Positions 18,125-27,087 are shown, counted from the stretch's first letter. The stretch is DNA of 64,000 bases from Rhizobium sp. 007 (GCF_015353075.1 NZ_CP064187.1:310001-374000), one strand, 5' to 3'. Program-made: numbers and translations. Notes: generated from the sequence alone by a model not told the origin.

Positions 18125-19615
18125 CTAGGCCTCAGCCCGTTTGCCGAACGGCAGCAGCGACTTGCCGAGTGCGATGTAGGGACGGATGGCCTTTCTGCCG
18201 AAGATCGGCAGAAAGGCCAGATAGATGACGGCACCAAGGCCGATGCTGAGGCCGAGTGACAGCCAGCGGCTTTGAAGATACCCGGCGATGTAGGGATGGG
18301 CGAACCAGACGCAGAGAGCCATGACGGCGCCGCCGCAGAAGGGAAGGGCGACCGCCTTGAATGTGCCGGCTGCATCGATCCCGGCATATCTGCTCAGCAC
18401 ATATTGCTGGTAAGGCATCGTCAGCCAGGCCCGCAGCACATAGCCTGCCGCCACCGCGAAGATGCCGTAGGGAACCAGCAGCCAGGTGAGGATCAGCGTC
18501 ACCGCAAGCTGGAGCGCGGCGACCGAGAGGATCGATTCCGCGCGGTTAACGGCCGAGAGCGCCGAGGATGCGAAGAAGTTCGTGACGAAAGGCACGGACA
18601 TCAGCACCAGCACGGTGGCGATATCGCCGGCATTGCCCCATTTGTCTCCGAAGAGCAGGGCGATCATGTCATTCGACAGCGCGCCGAAGCCGAAGAGCAA
18701 CGGGATCGTGCCGAGTGCCGCGGCACCGACGATCTTGTTGTAGGCGTTGCGAAAGGCGGTGCGATCGTTCTGCAGGCGCGACAGCGTGACCAGCGAAACA
18801 CTGCCGATGGGCGCCAGCACGGCCTGGCCGATCAGTTCGATCAGCCGCCAGGCGATGCGATAACGGCCGACTTCGACGGCGCCGTACCAGCGGGAGATGA
18901 AGATATCCTGCACGCGGGCAAGCAGCATCCACATGAGCTGCGTCACCACGAGGCTAACGCTGAAAAGGAAGACCGAACGGAATTTTTCGAGATTGAAGCG
19001 CAGGCGCGGCATCCACGGGTAAGACACCCAGCCGAGGACGACGGTGACGGCCGCATTGACGGCAGTCTGCGCCACCAGCGCCCAGATGCCCCAGCCGAGA
19101 TAGGCGCAGATGACAGCCGTGGTGCCGGAAAGCAGGCTTGCAGTGATGCTCTGCGCTGCAAGGCTCTTGTGACCGAAGTCGCGCGCAAGCCGCGCATTGT
19201 GGATGACCGCAAGCGACGAAAGGGGCAGCAGCGGCGCGAGCCACTGCAGGATACCGGCCACCGAAGGATCGCGGACGAATTGGCCGTAAGAGGGAGCGAA
19301 GACGAAGACGAGCAACGCGACGATGGCGCTGAAGGCGACCGTTGCCCAGAAGCAGGTATCGGCAAGTTCCTCGTCGAGATCGAGCTGCCGGGTGATCGCA
19401 TCACCGAGGCCGGCATAGGCAAGAACGCGGCCGATCTCGACGAAAAGGCTGGCGAGCGCGAAGGTTCCGAAATCGGCGGGCCCAAGGATGCGGGCAAGGA
19501 TGACGAAGATGACGAAGGTTGCGACGGTGCTCCACGCAACGCGGATCACCGACCAGAGGACGGAGAGCGCGGTCTTCTTCTTCAGGTCGGCATGCGCAAC
19601 TGCATTATCTGCCAT
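18125..19615 (-). CDS. Polysaccharide flippase (Wzx-like, MOP superfamily)
   Basis: A 496-residue integral membrane protein with about fourteen hydrophobic stretches. The N-terminal pattern (TALSVLWSVIRVAWSTVATF, then LARILGPADFGTFALASLFV) is that of Wzx/ExoT-type lipopolysaccharide or exopolysaccharide flippases, which move lipid-linked repeat units from the cytosolic to the periplasmic face. It lies between the GT2 and pyruvyl transferase genes on the same strand, fitting a role in exporting a pyruvylated glycan. No polymerase (Wzy) or initiating glycosyltransferase is present in the window. Confidence 0.88.
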   Translation of the reverse strand: MADNAVAHADLKKKTALSVLWSVIRVAWSTVATFVIFVILARILGPADFGTFALASLFVEIGRVLAYAGLGDAITRQLDLDEELADTCFWATVAFSAIVALLVFVFAPSYGQFVRDPSVAGILQWLAPLLPLSSLAVIHNARLARDFGHKSLAAQSITASLLSGTTAVICAYLGWGIWALVAQTAVNAAVTVVLGWVSYPWMPRLRFNLEKFRSVFLFSVSLVVTQLMWMLLARVQDIFISRWYGAVEVGRYRIAWRLIELIGQAVLAPIGSVSLVTLSRLQNDRTAFRNAYNKIVGAAALGTIPLLFGFGALSNDMIALLFGDKWGNAGDIATVLVLMSVPFVTNFFASSALSAVNRAESILSVAALQLAVTLILTWLLVPYGIFAVAAGYVLRAWLTMPYQQYVLSRYAGIDAAGTFKAVALPFCGGAVMALCVWFAHPYIAGYLQSRWLSLGLSIGLGAVIYLAFLPIFGRKAIRPYIALGKSLLPFGKRAEA

Positions 19616-19654
19616 TCAGATTCCAATCGAATGTGGCACTGCCGGCGGTGAGGA

Positions 19655-20587
19655 TCAGCGGCGGATCGCCATTGACGTCGCGGTGCGTTTGGCGCTCCGC
19701 CAATAGGCGAGCATGCCGGTAATATTGTCGCGAAGCTGGCGGCGGTAGGTAAGCCCCATTTCCTCGCTCATTTTCCGGCCACCGATCAATTCCTTCAACG
19801 CCTGGCGGATATCCCAGCGCAGCATGCCGCGCATGTTGGAGCGCCGGTCGAACATGTATTTCGCATAGAGCGCGCCGTTGCCGAAGGCATAGCCCGCGTG
19901 CAGGTGGTGGATGTCCTCGATCTTGCGGCGGCCATGGAAATGCTTGACGACGAGATCGGGAAAATATTCGACGCGGATGCCGGCGTTGGAGGCGCGGTGA
20001 ATATAATCCGTATCCTCGCCGGAGCGGAACTGCGAGCCGGCGCCGAAGAGCGGATCGAAGTGGCCGATCGTTTCGCAAAGCGCCTTCGGGAAGGCCATGT
20101 TGCAGCCGTGGATGAAGCCGCCCGCGTGAAGCTCGCTGGTCAACACGGCGGGCTCGCGTTCGGTCTTGATGGTGACGGGAAGATCGCGCGCATCGCCAAG
20201 CTCGACGCGCCCTCCGCGCATGACGATCTCGGTATCATCGGCGAAGACCGCGTCGATGGCCGTGAAGTAATCTGGGAACACTTCGCAATCGTCGTCCGTA
20301 AAGGCAAGGATACGGCCGGTGGCGGCGGCAATCCCTGTATTGCGAGCATTGGCAAGGCCGGGTAGCGTTTCGTAGATGAGATTGGTATCGATCGGCGCGG
20401 AGGCTGCCCATTTGCTGAAGATATCCGAGGTGTCGTCGCTCGACCCATTGTCCACGAAGACAAGTTCAAGGCGCAAATGGCTTGCCTGCCGCGCGGCGGT
20501 GGCGATGGCATCCAGGCAGTTCAATAGGCCATAGGCCCGATTTCTCGAAGAGATGATCAGGCTGATGTCAACAGGCCGAGGAGGCAT
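19655..20587 (-). CDS. Family 2 glycosyltransferase
   Basis: A 310-residue GT-A fold glycosyltransferase. The start DISLIISSRNRAYGLLNCLDA and the acidic VFVDNGSSDDTSDI near residue 45 form the nucleotide-sugar site, and LAFTDDDCEVFPDY near residue 95 holds the D-x-D metal-binding motif. A further acidic pair, FRSGEDTDYIHRA, near residue 190 is the likely base region. No membrane segment is obvious, so it acts at the cytosolic face. AAGGGGAA lies about five bases before the ATG. It is the first gene of the three-gene polysaccharide set, directly downstream of an AT-rich leader. Confidence 0.88.
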   Translation of the reverse strand: MPPRPVDISLIISSRNRAYGLLNCLDAIATAARQASHLRLELVFVDNGSSDDTSDIFSKWAASAPIDTNLIYETLPGLANARNTGIAAATGRILAFTDDDCEVFPDYFTAIDAVFADDTEIVMRGGRVELGDARDLPVTIKTEREPAVLTSELHAGGFIHGCNMAFPKALCETIGHFDPLFGAGSQFRSGEDTDYIHRASNAGIRVEYFPDLVVKHFHGRRKIEDIHHLHAGYAFGNGALYAKYMFDRRSNMRGMLRWDIRQALKELIGGRKMSEEMGLTYRRQLRDNITGMLAYWRSAKRTATSMAIRR

Positions 20588-21086
20588 ACGTTTCCCCTTC
20601 TGTGATCAATGTCCGGGCGAAGATAGGCCGCACATCGAGGTTCGGCAAGGATTTTTTTGCAGTGCAGCAAAATAGAACAGATGCTGAAAAAATAGAAGAA
20701 ATGAGGTAATTTGTTGACGAAGACCTTTTGTTTGGCGATGGATAGAAAATCCAATGAAGAAACATGTAATAATAATTTATAGTTATTGTATTTAATGACT
20801 TAATGAATAGCCACCGGCAAACTTATCTGTGTTTTGTTGTTTTTATTATGTGAATAAATTGTAATTTTATCTGAGATAAGTTAAAATAATATTTGAGTCT
20901 AAAGGGATGGAATGGTTCCGTTTTCATTGAAGCAAATGCAGAGATCAGCGAACTGAGAGATGCCGACAAGAGTTGAGCAAAAAAGCTCTACCGACAAAGA
21001 TGCCAGTTGGAAACACATCTGGACTAAACTCGCTGGAGGAAGTCCGTTCGAAGAAATAATCACACTTCGGAAGTCATTCTGGAGTG
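20588..21086. promoter_or_regulatory. AT-rich intergenic region upstream of polysaccharide genes
   Basis: About 500 bases without a convincing large gene. The part from roughly 20640 to 20910 is strikingly AT-rich (runs such as ATTTTTTTGCAGTGCAGC and AATAATTTATAGTTATTG) in an otherwise GC-rich window. It lies directly upstream of the minus-strand GT2 gene, so it should contain that operon's promoter. AT-rich leaders of this sort are targets of MucR/Ros-type H-NS-like regulators in alphaproteobacteria; binding here is inference. A possible short open frame lies at its right end. Confidence 0.55.
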
Positions 21087-21103
21087 CTATTGCGGGACGC
21101 TAG
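20960..21103 (+). CDS. Possible 47-residue small protein
   Basis: An ATG at 20960 opens 47 codons ending at a TAG at 21101, overlapping the 3' end of the opposite-strand gene at 21087 by 17 bases. The product is polar, with three tryptophans (DASWKHIWTKLAGG and RKSFWSAIAG), which is more than expected by chance. The only purines upstream are GAGAG immediately before the ATG, a poor ribosome site, and codon use is not typical of neighbouring genes. It may be a small protein just downstream of the AT-rich leader, or chance. No family recognised. Confidence 0.22.
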   Translation: MPTRVEQKSSTDKDASWKHIWTKLAGGSPFEEIITLRKSFWSAIAGR

Positions 21104-22664
21104 CTTGGCGGTCTTTCTGCAGAAGCCACTTCTGGATGATCGGCACATCGGCATCGCCGAGGTCATGGCCGCCAAAGATGACGTCCGAATCGACGGTCGC
21201 GCCGGAGGTTTTCAGCCGTGTCCGAAGCTCATTCGCATATCGGCCATAAGCGTCTGTCTTGCCGCTGATGACGAGCAGATCCGTGCCCGTAAGGTCGGCA
21301 TGCGGATAGTCCGTCAGAACCGGCATGGAGCGGAGCAGCACCGCGCGGTGTATCAGGCTCGGATGCAGGTAGAGCAGCGAGTTCAGCAGATTGGCGCCGT
21401 TGGAATAGCCGACATAGACGATTTTCTTCGGGTCGAGGCCGTAGGATTTGACGGCGCTGTCGATAAAGGCGGCGAAGGCTTCCGCCTCGTTCTTGATGTC
21501 GTCCTGATCGAAGGAGAACGGCGTTATGCGCTTGTACCAGCGCGGGAAACCCTCTTCCGTCGCGCGGCCGCGCACGCCCAGCAGTGTAGCGCGCGGCGCC
21601 ACTTTATGCAGCAGCGGCATCAGCGTCGTCTCGTTGCCGCCCGATCCGTGCAGCAGCACGAACACGCTGCCATCCGGATCCGGCGGCGTATAGAAACGGT
21701 GGACGAAAGGCAGATCGCGATAGTTCACGCGAGGTTCACCGGGCATGGAAAACTGCGGCAGGACGACCTTCAGGTCCTCAAGATTGGTGATCGCATCCTT
21801 TGGCGGCAGGAAGAGCTTGGAGCCGAGGGTTTCGGCCGGTTCGTCGACGGTCATGCCGGGCTTGTCCGTTGCAAGCTCGGCCAGCGTGCCACCGGGCTCG
21901 CGGGCATAGAGAGAGCGGAAATATTTGCGGTCATGCGTGCTGGTTGCCGAGGAGTTCGTCTTCTCGAGCGCTTCGTGAACCGTCGACAACTGCGCATCGT
22001 CGGTGGCGCGGAAAGCCACGTGATCGACCGTGCCTGTTCCCGGTGCACCCGACCAGAAGCCGCGGGCATTGCGGACATCGATGACGTCGCCCGACTGCGA
22101 GACGAGACGATCGATCGCGCCCTTGCTCACCTGGAAGCGATAGCCGAAGTGACTTTCGAGGAAGCTGCGGCTTTCCTCAGGCACTTCCGTCAGCATGGTC
22201 GCGCCGCGGATGCGCTGCACGGCGTGCTCCACCGGCACCGGACCGCCATGCCAGGGGGCTGCACTCTTCAGTTCCCTGTTCCCGGTAAGCTTCAGAATGA
22301 TGTTGTCGGGATCCTTAAGGCGCAGCACGGTCTCGCCGAGCTCGTCTCCTGGCCCCTCCATGCGCAGACCGAAACTCATTGCCCGCGTCAGCCAATAGCC
22401 GATGCTCGTAGGATCGATGGCAAGCGCGATCTCGCTGATTTGCCCGAAGCCAGCGCGTCCGGGCGAACCATCTTCCCAGGCGAGGAAGGTGACGAGCGAA
22501 CCGGGCGTGCCGGTAGCGTCGCCATAGAAGAGATGTAGCTGCGTCGCGTCCTCGAATCCGGCCGTCTGCTTGACGAGCCGCAAGCCCAGGAAGCCTGCGT
22601 AGAAATCGACGTTCGCCTGCACTTTGCGGGTAATCGCCGTGACGTGATGTATTCCAGAAACCAT
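21087..22664 (-). CDS. Fused ring-cleaving dioxygenase (VOC) and alpha/beta hydrolase, MhqO-MhqD-like
   Basis: A 525-residue fusion. Residues 1 to about 300 form two VOC (glyoxalase/extradiol dioxygenase) modules, starting SGIHHVTAITRKVQANVDFY; a second His is in TVDHVAFRATDD and the metal-ligand Glu in REPGGTLAELATD. Residues about 310-525 are a carboxylesterase-type hydrolase: oxyanion VLLHGSGGNE, nucleophile VYVGYSNGANLL, and an Asp/His pair around LLVISGKTD and FGGHDLG. In Bacillus the separate proteins MhqO and MhqD, encoded near each other, act against quinones, so this may detoxify catechol- or hydroquinone-like compounds. The start is set at the domain boundary; the frame stays open upstream to 22769 without a good ribosome site. 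Confidence 0.82.
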   Translation of the reverse strand: MVSGIHHVTAITRKVQANVDFYAGFLGLRLVKQTAGFEDATQLHLFYGDATGTPGSLVTFLAWEDGSPGRAGFGQISEIALAIDPTSIGYWLTRAMSFGLRMEGPGDELGETVLRLKDPDNIILKLTGNRELKSAAPWHGGPVPVEHAVQRIRGATMLTEVPEESRSFLESHFGYRFQVSKGAIDRLVSQSGDVIDVRNARGFWSGAPGTGTVDHVAFRATDDAQLSTVHEALEKTNSSATSTHDRKYFRSLYAREPGGTLAELATDKPGMTVDEPAETLGSKLFLPPKDAITNLEDLKVVLPQFSMPGEPRVNYRDLPFVHRFYTPPDPDGSVFVLLHGSGGNETTLMPLLHKVAPRATLLGVRGRATEEGFPRWYKRITPFSFDQDDIKNEAEAFAAFIDSAVKSYGLDPKKIVYVGYSNGANLLNSLLYLHPSLIHRAVLLRSMPVLTDYPHADLTGTDLLVISGKTDAYGRYANELRTRLKTSGATVDSDVIFGGHDLGDADVPIIQKWLLQKDRQASVPQ

Positions 22665-22726
22665 CGATAGCAGTCCGGATTGGATAGGAGTGGCGAGCAA
22701 TGCCAGAACGAGAGCTGATGCGAAAG

Positions 22727-24343
22727 TCATGCTAGTGCCGTGGAAGATTGCCTTGATTGTTCTACACATAAAACGAACGAATCGCCGCGCGGTTGCAATT
22801 CCAACGTATCGACTTTCTCCAATGCCTCTTCCAGTTGCTGCAGGTTTGGCGGCTTCACCATATAAGCGAGCGCGCCAAGCTCCTTCGCTCTTTGAATATC
22901 GCCTTCGTCGCTTGACGTACTGAGGATGCAGACCGGAATCCCGCTGAGCCGCCCATCGGCTGCAAGCGCATTAAGGACCTCGAAACCGTCCATGAGCGGC
23001 ATGTTGATGTCGAGCAGCATCAGGTCCATCGGCGGCTGATCCGCTATTGCGGCACGCTGCTCGAGCAGCAGCATCGCTTCACGACCGTTGTTTGCGACAT
23101 GGAGATTGAAGCTGACTTTCTCGCGGCGCATGAGCTTCAGTTTCAGAAGTTGTATGTCGGCCGGGCTGTCTTCGACAAGCAGCACCTCGGCAAGCCTGCC
23201 CGCCCCCTCCGTCGCCTGATCGGAATGCCGGACGCTCTGGGCAGCAGGCATGGTTGCGGGCGCCGCGACGGCTGCCTGTGCAAGGGGTATTTCGAGGATG
23301 AAAATCGCGCCGCCGTCGCGTGCCTCGCACCAGATCGCACCGCCGTGCAATTGCGCGATGCGGCGGCAGATGGCCAGACCGAGGCCGGTTCCCTCGATGC
23401 CGCGGCCGACGAGCCGTTTGAACGGCTGGAAAATCAGCTCGCGATGGGCGGGATCGATGCCCGGGCCGTTGTCGCAGACGGAAAGCCGGCAAACGCCGCT
23501 ATTTGCCGTCGCAGCGATCCTAATTTCCGGTGTGCGGTTTTCGCAATAGCGGATGGAATTCGAAACGAGGTTTTGCAGAAGCTGGATCAGCAGCGTCGCG
23601 TCGCCCATCACTTCGGGCAGGTCTGCCCGGCTGATCACCGCGTGACGGCTTTCGATCTGCCGATGGAGATTATCCTCCACCTGATCGAGCACCGAGACGA
23701 GCGAGACAGGCTTCAGCTCCAGCTCGCCAGAGGCCTCGAGCTTGGTGAAGCCCGAAACCTTGACGATCAGATCCTCCATGTGATCGGCAGCGCTCAGCAC
23801 ATAGTCGAAAAGCTCGCGATCCTCAGGCAGCAGCGATGGCGAACCGTGCAGGATCTTGCTGAACGACTTGATTGTCCTCAGCGGTTCCTTGAGGTCATGC
23901 GCCATTGCTCGGGTGAAAATTTCAAGGGATTGGCGTTTCTGCTCCAGTTTGGTCTCCAGTGCGCCGTGCATGATGGCGTTCTGAATGCAGCGGTGCAGCC
24001 CTTCTGGTGAAAGCGCATCCTTGGTCAGGTAATCGCGTGCGCCGCTCTTCATCACCTCGACGGCGACCGCCTCGTTGCCCTGGCCTGTCAGCATGACGAC
24101 ATTGGCGGAGGCATCGAGTTCGAGGATTTGCGCAAGCACTCCGAGGCCGTTGCGGCCGGGCAGAGAGTAGTCGAGCAGGATGCAATTCGGCCGTTTGCGG
24201 GCGATCATCGCGAGGCCCTGATCGCCGGTCTCGGCCTCTGCCAGCGTGTAGGTCGTACCCGCTATACGGCCCAGCATGCGACGGTAGAAGTCGCGGTCGT
24301 CCATATTGTCGTCGATGATCACTACCGAGCAGACTTCTGCCAA
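22727..24343 (-). CDS. Receiver-kinase-receiver hybrid histidine kinase
   Basis: A 538-residue soluble protein with no membrane segment. Order: receiver (1-125, phospho-acceptor Asp58 in CILLDYSLPG), HisKA (His149 in MAHDLKEPLRT), HATPase (N box LLQNLVSNSIRYC, G1 CDNGPGID, G2 GTGLGLAICRR), then a second receiver (about 395-520, LMLLDINMPLMDG, conserved Lys in YMVKPP). The N-terminal receiver probably controls the kinase. The start is a TTG at 24343, supported by GGAGGAG six bases upstream that lies in the last codons of the response-regulator gene before it, so the two are translationally coupled. It is the third gene of the operon that begins with the PAS kinase at 26909. Confidence 0.88.
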   Translation of the reverse strand: MAEVCSVVIIDDNMDDRDFYRRMLGRIAGTTYTLAEAETGDQGLAMIARKRPNCILLDYSLPGRNGLGVLAQILELDASANVVMLTGQGNEAVAVEVMKSGARDYLTKDALSPEGLHRCIQNAIMHGALETKLEQKRQSLEIFTRAMAHDLKEPLRTIKSFSKILHGSPSLLPEDRELFDYVLSAADHMEDLIVKVSGFTKLEASGELELKPVSLVSVLDQVEDNLHRQIESRHAVISRADLPEVMGDATLLIQLLQNLVSNSIRYCENRTPEIRIAATANSGVCRLSVCDNGPGIDPAHRELIFQPFKRLVGRGIEGTGLGLAICRRIAQLHGGAIWCEARDGGAIFILEIPLAQAAVAAPATMPAAQSVRHSDQATEGAGRLAEVLLVEDSPADIQLLKLKLMRREKVSFNLHVANNGREAMLLLEQRAAIADQPPMDLMLLDINMPLMDGFEVLNALAADGRLSGIPVCILSTSSDEGDIQRAKELGALAYMVKPPNLQQLEEALEKVDTLELQPRGDSFVLCVEQSRQSSTALA

Positions 24344-24346
24344 TCG

Positions 24347-24772
24347 TCACTCCTCCAGGGGCAGTATGGCAATCTCGAACCAATATTCCTTCAGCCTTTG
24401 TATGGCTGCAAAAAGGCCGTCCAGATCGACGGGCTTTTGCACATAGGTATTGGCGCCGAGGGCATAGCACCCCTCGATGTCGCGCTCGTCGTCGGAGGTC
24501 GTCAGGATAACGACCGGTATCTTGTGCCAGTGCGTATTGGATTTGATCGCCTCCAGCGTCTTGCGGCCGTCGAGCCCCGGCATGTTGAGATCGAGCAGGA
24601 TCAGACCCGGCCGCGGACGGATGGTCGCCAGCATATCGAGAGCCTCTTGTCCCGAAGCCGCCCAGTGGATCGGGTTGCGCAGGTTCGTGCGCTTGAAAGC
24701 ACGCATCGTCGCTTCGAAGTCGTCCTCGCTGTCCTCAACGATGAGGATCGGTTGCGTATCACGCTGCTGCAT
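24347..24772 (-). CDS. Rcp-type single-domain response regulator
   Basis: A 141-residue stand-alone receiver. The acidic pocket is in ILIVEDSEDDFEATMRAFKR, the phospho-acceptor in LILLDLNMPGLDG, the switch Thr in VVILTTSDDERD and the conserved Lys in YVQKPVD. The helix 1 sequence and length are those of Rcp1-like regulators, which typically pair with phytochrome-type HisKA kinases such as the one encoded just upstream. The ATG at 24772 lies inside the end of the kinase gene (14-base overlap) with AGGAG five bases upstream. With no output domain, it probably shuttles phosphate from the membrane kinase to another protein, possibly the hybrid kinase downstream. Confidence 0.88.
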   Translation of the reverse strand: MQQRDTQPILIVEDSEDDFEATMRAFKRTNLRNPIHWAASGQEALDMLATIRPRPGLILLDLNMPGLDGRKTLEAIKSNTHWHKIPVVILTTSDDERDIEGCYALGANTYVQKPVDLDGLFAAIQRLKEYWFEIAILPLEE

Positions 24773-26909
24773 TCTGCTCCTCGCGCTTCCGGCCCAAAGT
24801 GAAATAGAACGTCGTGCCTGCGCCAACTTCCGATTCCAGCCATATCTCGCCGTTGTGGCGAGCGATGATCTTGCGGACGAAGGTCAAACCGGCGCCCGTT
24901 CCGTCATCCGAATCCTGCGATTTTTCCAGGCGTTTGAAAATGCGGAAAATATCCTCATGGAATTCCTTGGGTATGCCTTTGCCGTTATCTTTAACGAAGA
25001 AGACGTTGCGCGCCGTCGTGCCGTCCCTGGCGACGAAGCGTTCGAGATAGCCGATACTGACGAGCGGATGAGGCTTGTCGTTGTACTTGATCGCATTGGT
25101 AATAAGGTTCCGGAAGACTTCCGTGAGCCGCAGCGCATCACAGACCACTTCCGGCAATTGGCCATCGATGACGACCTTGGCATGGCGCTCCTCCAGAAGC
25201 AGCTCCATGGTGGCGATTACATCCTTGATGACAAGATTGATGTCGGTCCGCTTCACCGCAAGCTGCTGCCGACCGATCCGCGAAAAATAGAGCAGGTCGT
25301 TGACCAGCTTCTCCATACGCTGGCTGAGCCGCACCAGGCGATTGAGGCGCCGTACGCCATCCTCGTCGAGGAGGCCTTCGTAGTCCTCCAACAGGAAGCG
25401 CGAGTGGTTGTGGAGCCCACGCAGCGGCTCCTTCAAATCATGCGATGCAATATAGGCGAACTCGTCGAGGTCGTGATTGCTACGTTCCAGATCGGCGGTA
25501 TAATCCTCAAGTTGCGCCAGCGTCGTCTTCAGCCGCTCCTCCTGGGTCACGCGCTCGCTGATATCGCGCACAATTCCGACGAAGGCCTTCGTTCCGCCGC
25601 TCTTTACCTCGCTGACGGAAACATCGAGCGGAAAGGCGACGCCATTCTTGCGCTGTCCGGAAACCTTGCGCGTGGTGCCGATGACGCGCTGCTCGCCGGT
25701 TTCGGCATAGTGGCGCAGATAGCCGTCGTGCTCTGAATGATACGGTTCGGGCATCAACATCTTGACGTTCCTGCCGATCACTTCCTGCGGCGTGTAACCG
25801 AACATCTGCTCGGCCGCCGGATTGAAACTTAAGATCGTTCCCTTTTCGTCGATCGTGAGCACCGCGTCCGGCGTGCTGCGTACCAAGGCGCTGAAGCGGA
25901 TGCGTTCGGTCTCGAGGTTCAACCTGTTCCGCACGTAATAAAATACGAGCAAAGCAATCAGCCAGAGCATGACGAGGGTGATCGCCCGGTTCGTAACCTC
26001 CTGCCAGAAGCCTACGTTGTCGTGGCGCACGGCGAAGAAGCCGAGCAGGACGAGGATGGTGCACACGAGGGCGAAGAGAAGCGACGCCTTCCGGTTTCTG
26101 AACCAGAGAGCGGTCAGCACCAGTGGCACGTAAAGAATGCCGTTCGCCACACCAAGCGGCGTATAGAGGTCTGCGGTAAGCCCAGTGAAGCACACGAGTG
26201 CGGGAACCCAGAGCGGTATTCGGCCACGGCTTTCGGGCTGCCGCCACCAGGCACTTGCGAGCAATCCGCCGCCGAAGAGCACCATGCCGATCGCCGTTGG
26301 CAAAGCCATCGTTGCATAAGGCCCCCAGCGATAGCCTTGTTCCGCATTCGTGATGTAGCTGGTAAGGGCGATCATGCCGAGCGTGATGACCACATAGCTC
26401 ACCAATTCCTGGACGAGCGGCGCTCGCGCGACCCGCCAATTCTGAGCGGCGATCAGCGACAGATTGCCCATCAGGAAAATCACAGCCGTATTCGGTCCCA
26501 TGCCGCCGCCGATCTGAGCGGCAAAATCGGGCGATATAAGAATATCGGTCAACAGCCGGTCGATGTGATGAACGGCGCGGCCGAAGATGGTGATCTCGAT
26601 CAGCCGGGCAAGTGCGATGACAACGACGATCGCCGAAAGTGCAGTTGAAGGCACGGATACCAGCCGCCGGCGTGTAACGGACGTGGCAAGGGCGCCGCCA
26701 GACAGAACAAAGCAGAGTGCCGTGTTGAACGCCATCGACGGAAAATCGGGGACGACCGCAATGATGACTTCGAGCTGCAGCAGCCAGCCGGCCAGCGCGG
26801 CGAGGCCGAGAATGGCAAGCAGAGAGCCGATAGCGGCGACGGCGGAGCGATAGCGCTTCCGCTTTTTCTGCGGATCGTCCTCCAGTCCTGCCGCCGCTGC
26901 ATTCCACAC
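24759..26909 (-). CDS. Membrane histidine kinase with FixL-like PAS domain
   Basis: A 716-residue sensor kinase. Residues about 20-330 contain eight or so hydrophobic segments forming an integral membrane region of no named family I recognise. A PAS domain follows (about 340-450), strikingly FixL-like: LSFNPAAEQMFGYTPQEVIG, then MLMPEPYHSEHDGYLRHY and VSGQRKNGVAFPLDVSV. Its His394 lines up with the heme ligand of FixL. HisKA (His490 in ASHDLKEPLRGL) and HATPase (FRNLITNAIKYND, DNGKGIP, GTGAGLTFVRKI) complete it. A GTG at 26909 is chosen as start because GGGGAGG lies about nine bases upstream; an ATG at 26978 lacks such a site. First gene of a kinase, response-regulator and hybrid-kinase operon. 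Confidence 0.87.
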   Translation of the reverse strand: MWNAAAAGLEDDPQKKRKRYRSAVAAIGSLLAILGLAALAGWLLQLEVIIAVVPDFPSMAFNTALCFVLSGGALATSVTRRRLVSVPSTALSAIVVVIALARLIEITIFGRAVHHIDRLLTDILISPDFAAQIGGGMGPNTAVIFLMGNLSLIAAQNWRVARAPLVQELVSYVVITLGMIALTSYITNAEQGYRWGPYATMALPTAIGMVLFGGGLLASAWWRQPESRGRIPLWVPALVCFTGLTADLYTPLGVANGILYVPLVLTALWFRNRKASLLFALVCTILVLLGFFAVRHDNVGFWQEVTNRAITLVMLWLIALLVFYYVRNRLNLETERIRFSALVRSTPDAVLTIDEKGTILSFNPAAEQMFGYTPQEVIGRNVKMLMPEPYHSEHDGYLRHYAETGEQRVIGTTRKVSGQRKNGVAFPLDVSVSEVKSGGTKAFVGIVRDISERVTQEERLKTTLAQLEDYTADLERSNHDLDEFAYIASHDLKEPLRGLHNHSRFLLEDYEGLLDEDGVRRLNRLVRLSQRMEKLVNDLLYFSRIGRQQLAVKRTDINLVIKDVIATMELLLEERHAKVVIDGQLPEVVCDALRLTEVFRNLITNAIKYNDKPHPLVSIGYLERFVARDGTTARNVFFVKDNGKGIPKEFHEDIFRIFKRLEKSQDSDDGTGAGLTFVRKIIARHNGEIWLESEVGAGTTFYFTLGRKREEQNAAA

Positions 26910-27087
26910 GTCGTCACACCTCCCCAGTCGCGTGCCAATTTTTTCCGAAAACCCGCAAGACACAATAGGAAAACGCATGGTTGCGCGACTGATTCATCGG
27001 TTGGCGGTCTGCCGCTGCTATCGATTGGAGGAAAATGCGGCTAGTGTTGCGAAAACGCACAATCGAGGAGCGTTCCGAGACCGCCGG

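Noticed and set aside
16452..19651. Very long plus-strand open frames antisense to the polysaccharide genes and out of frame in the EamA gene
   Set aside because: Their products are rich in Arg, Asp, Gly and Glu with no domain, while the minus-strand frames encode clear flippase and pyruvyl transferase proteins. High GC and low stop density explain them.
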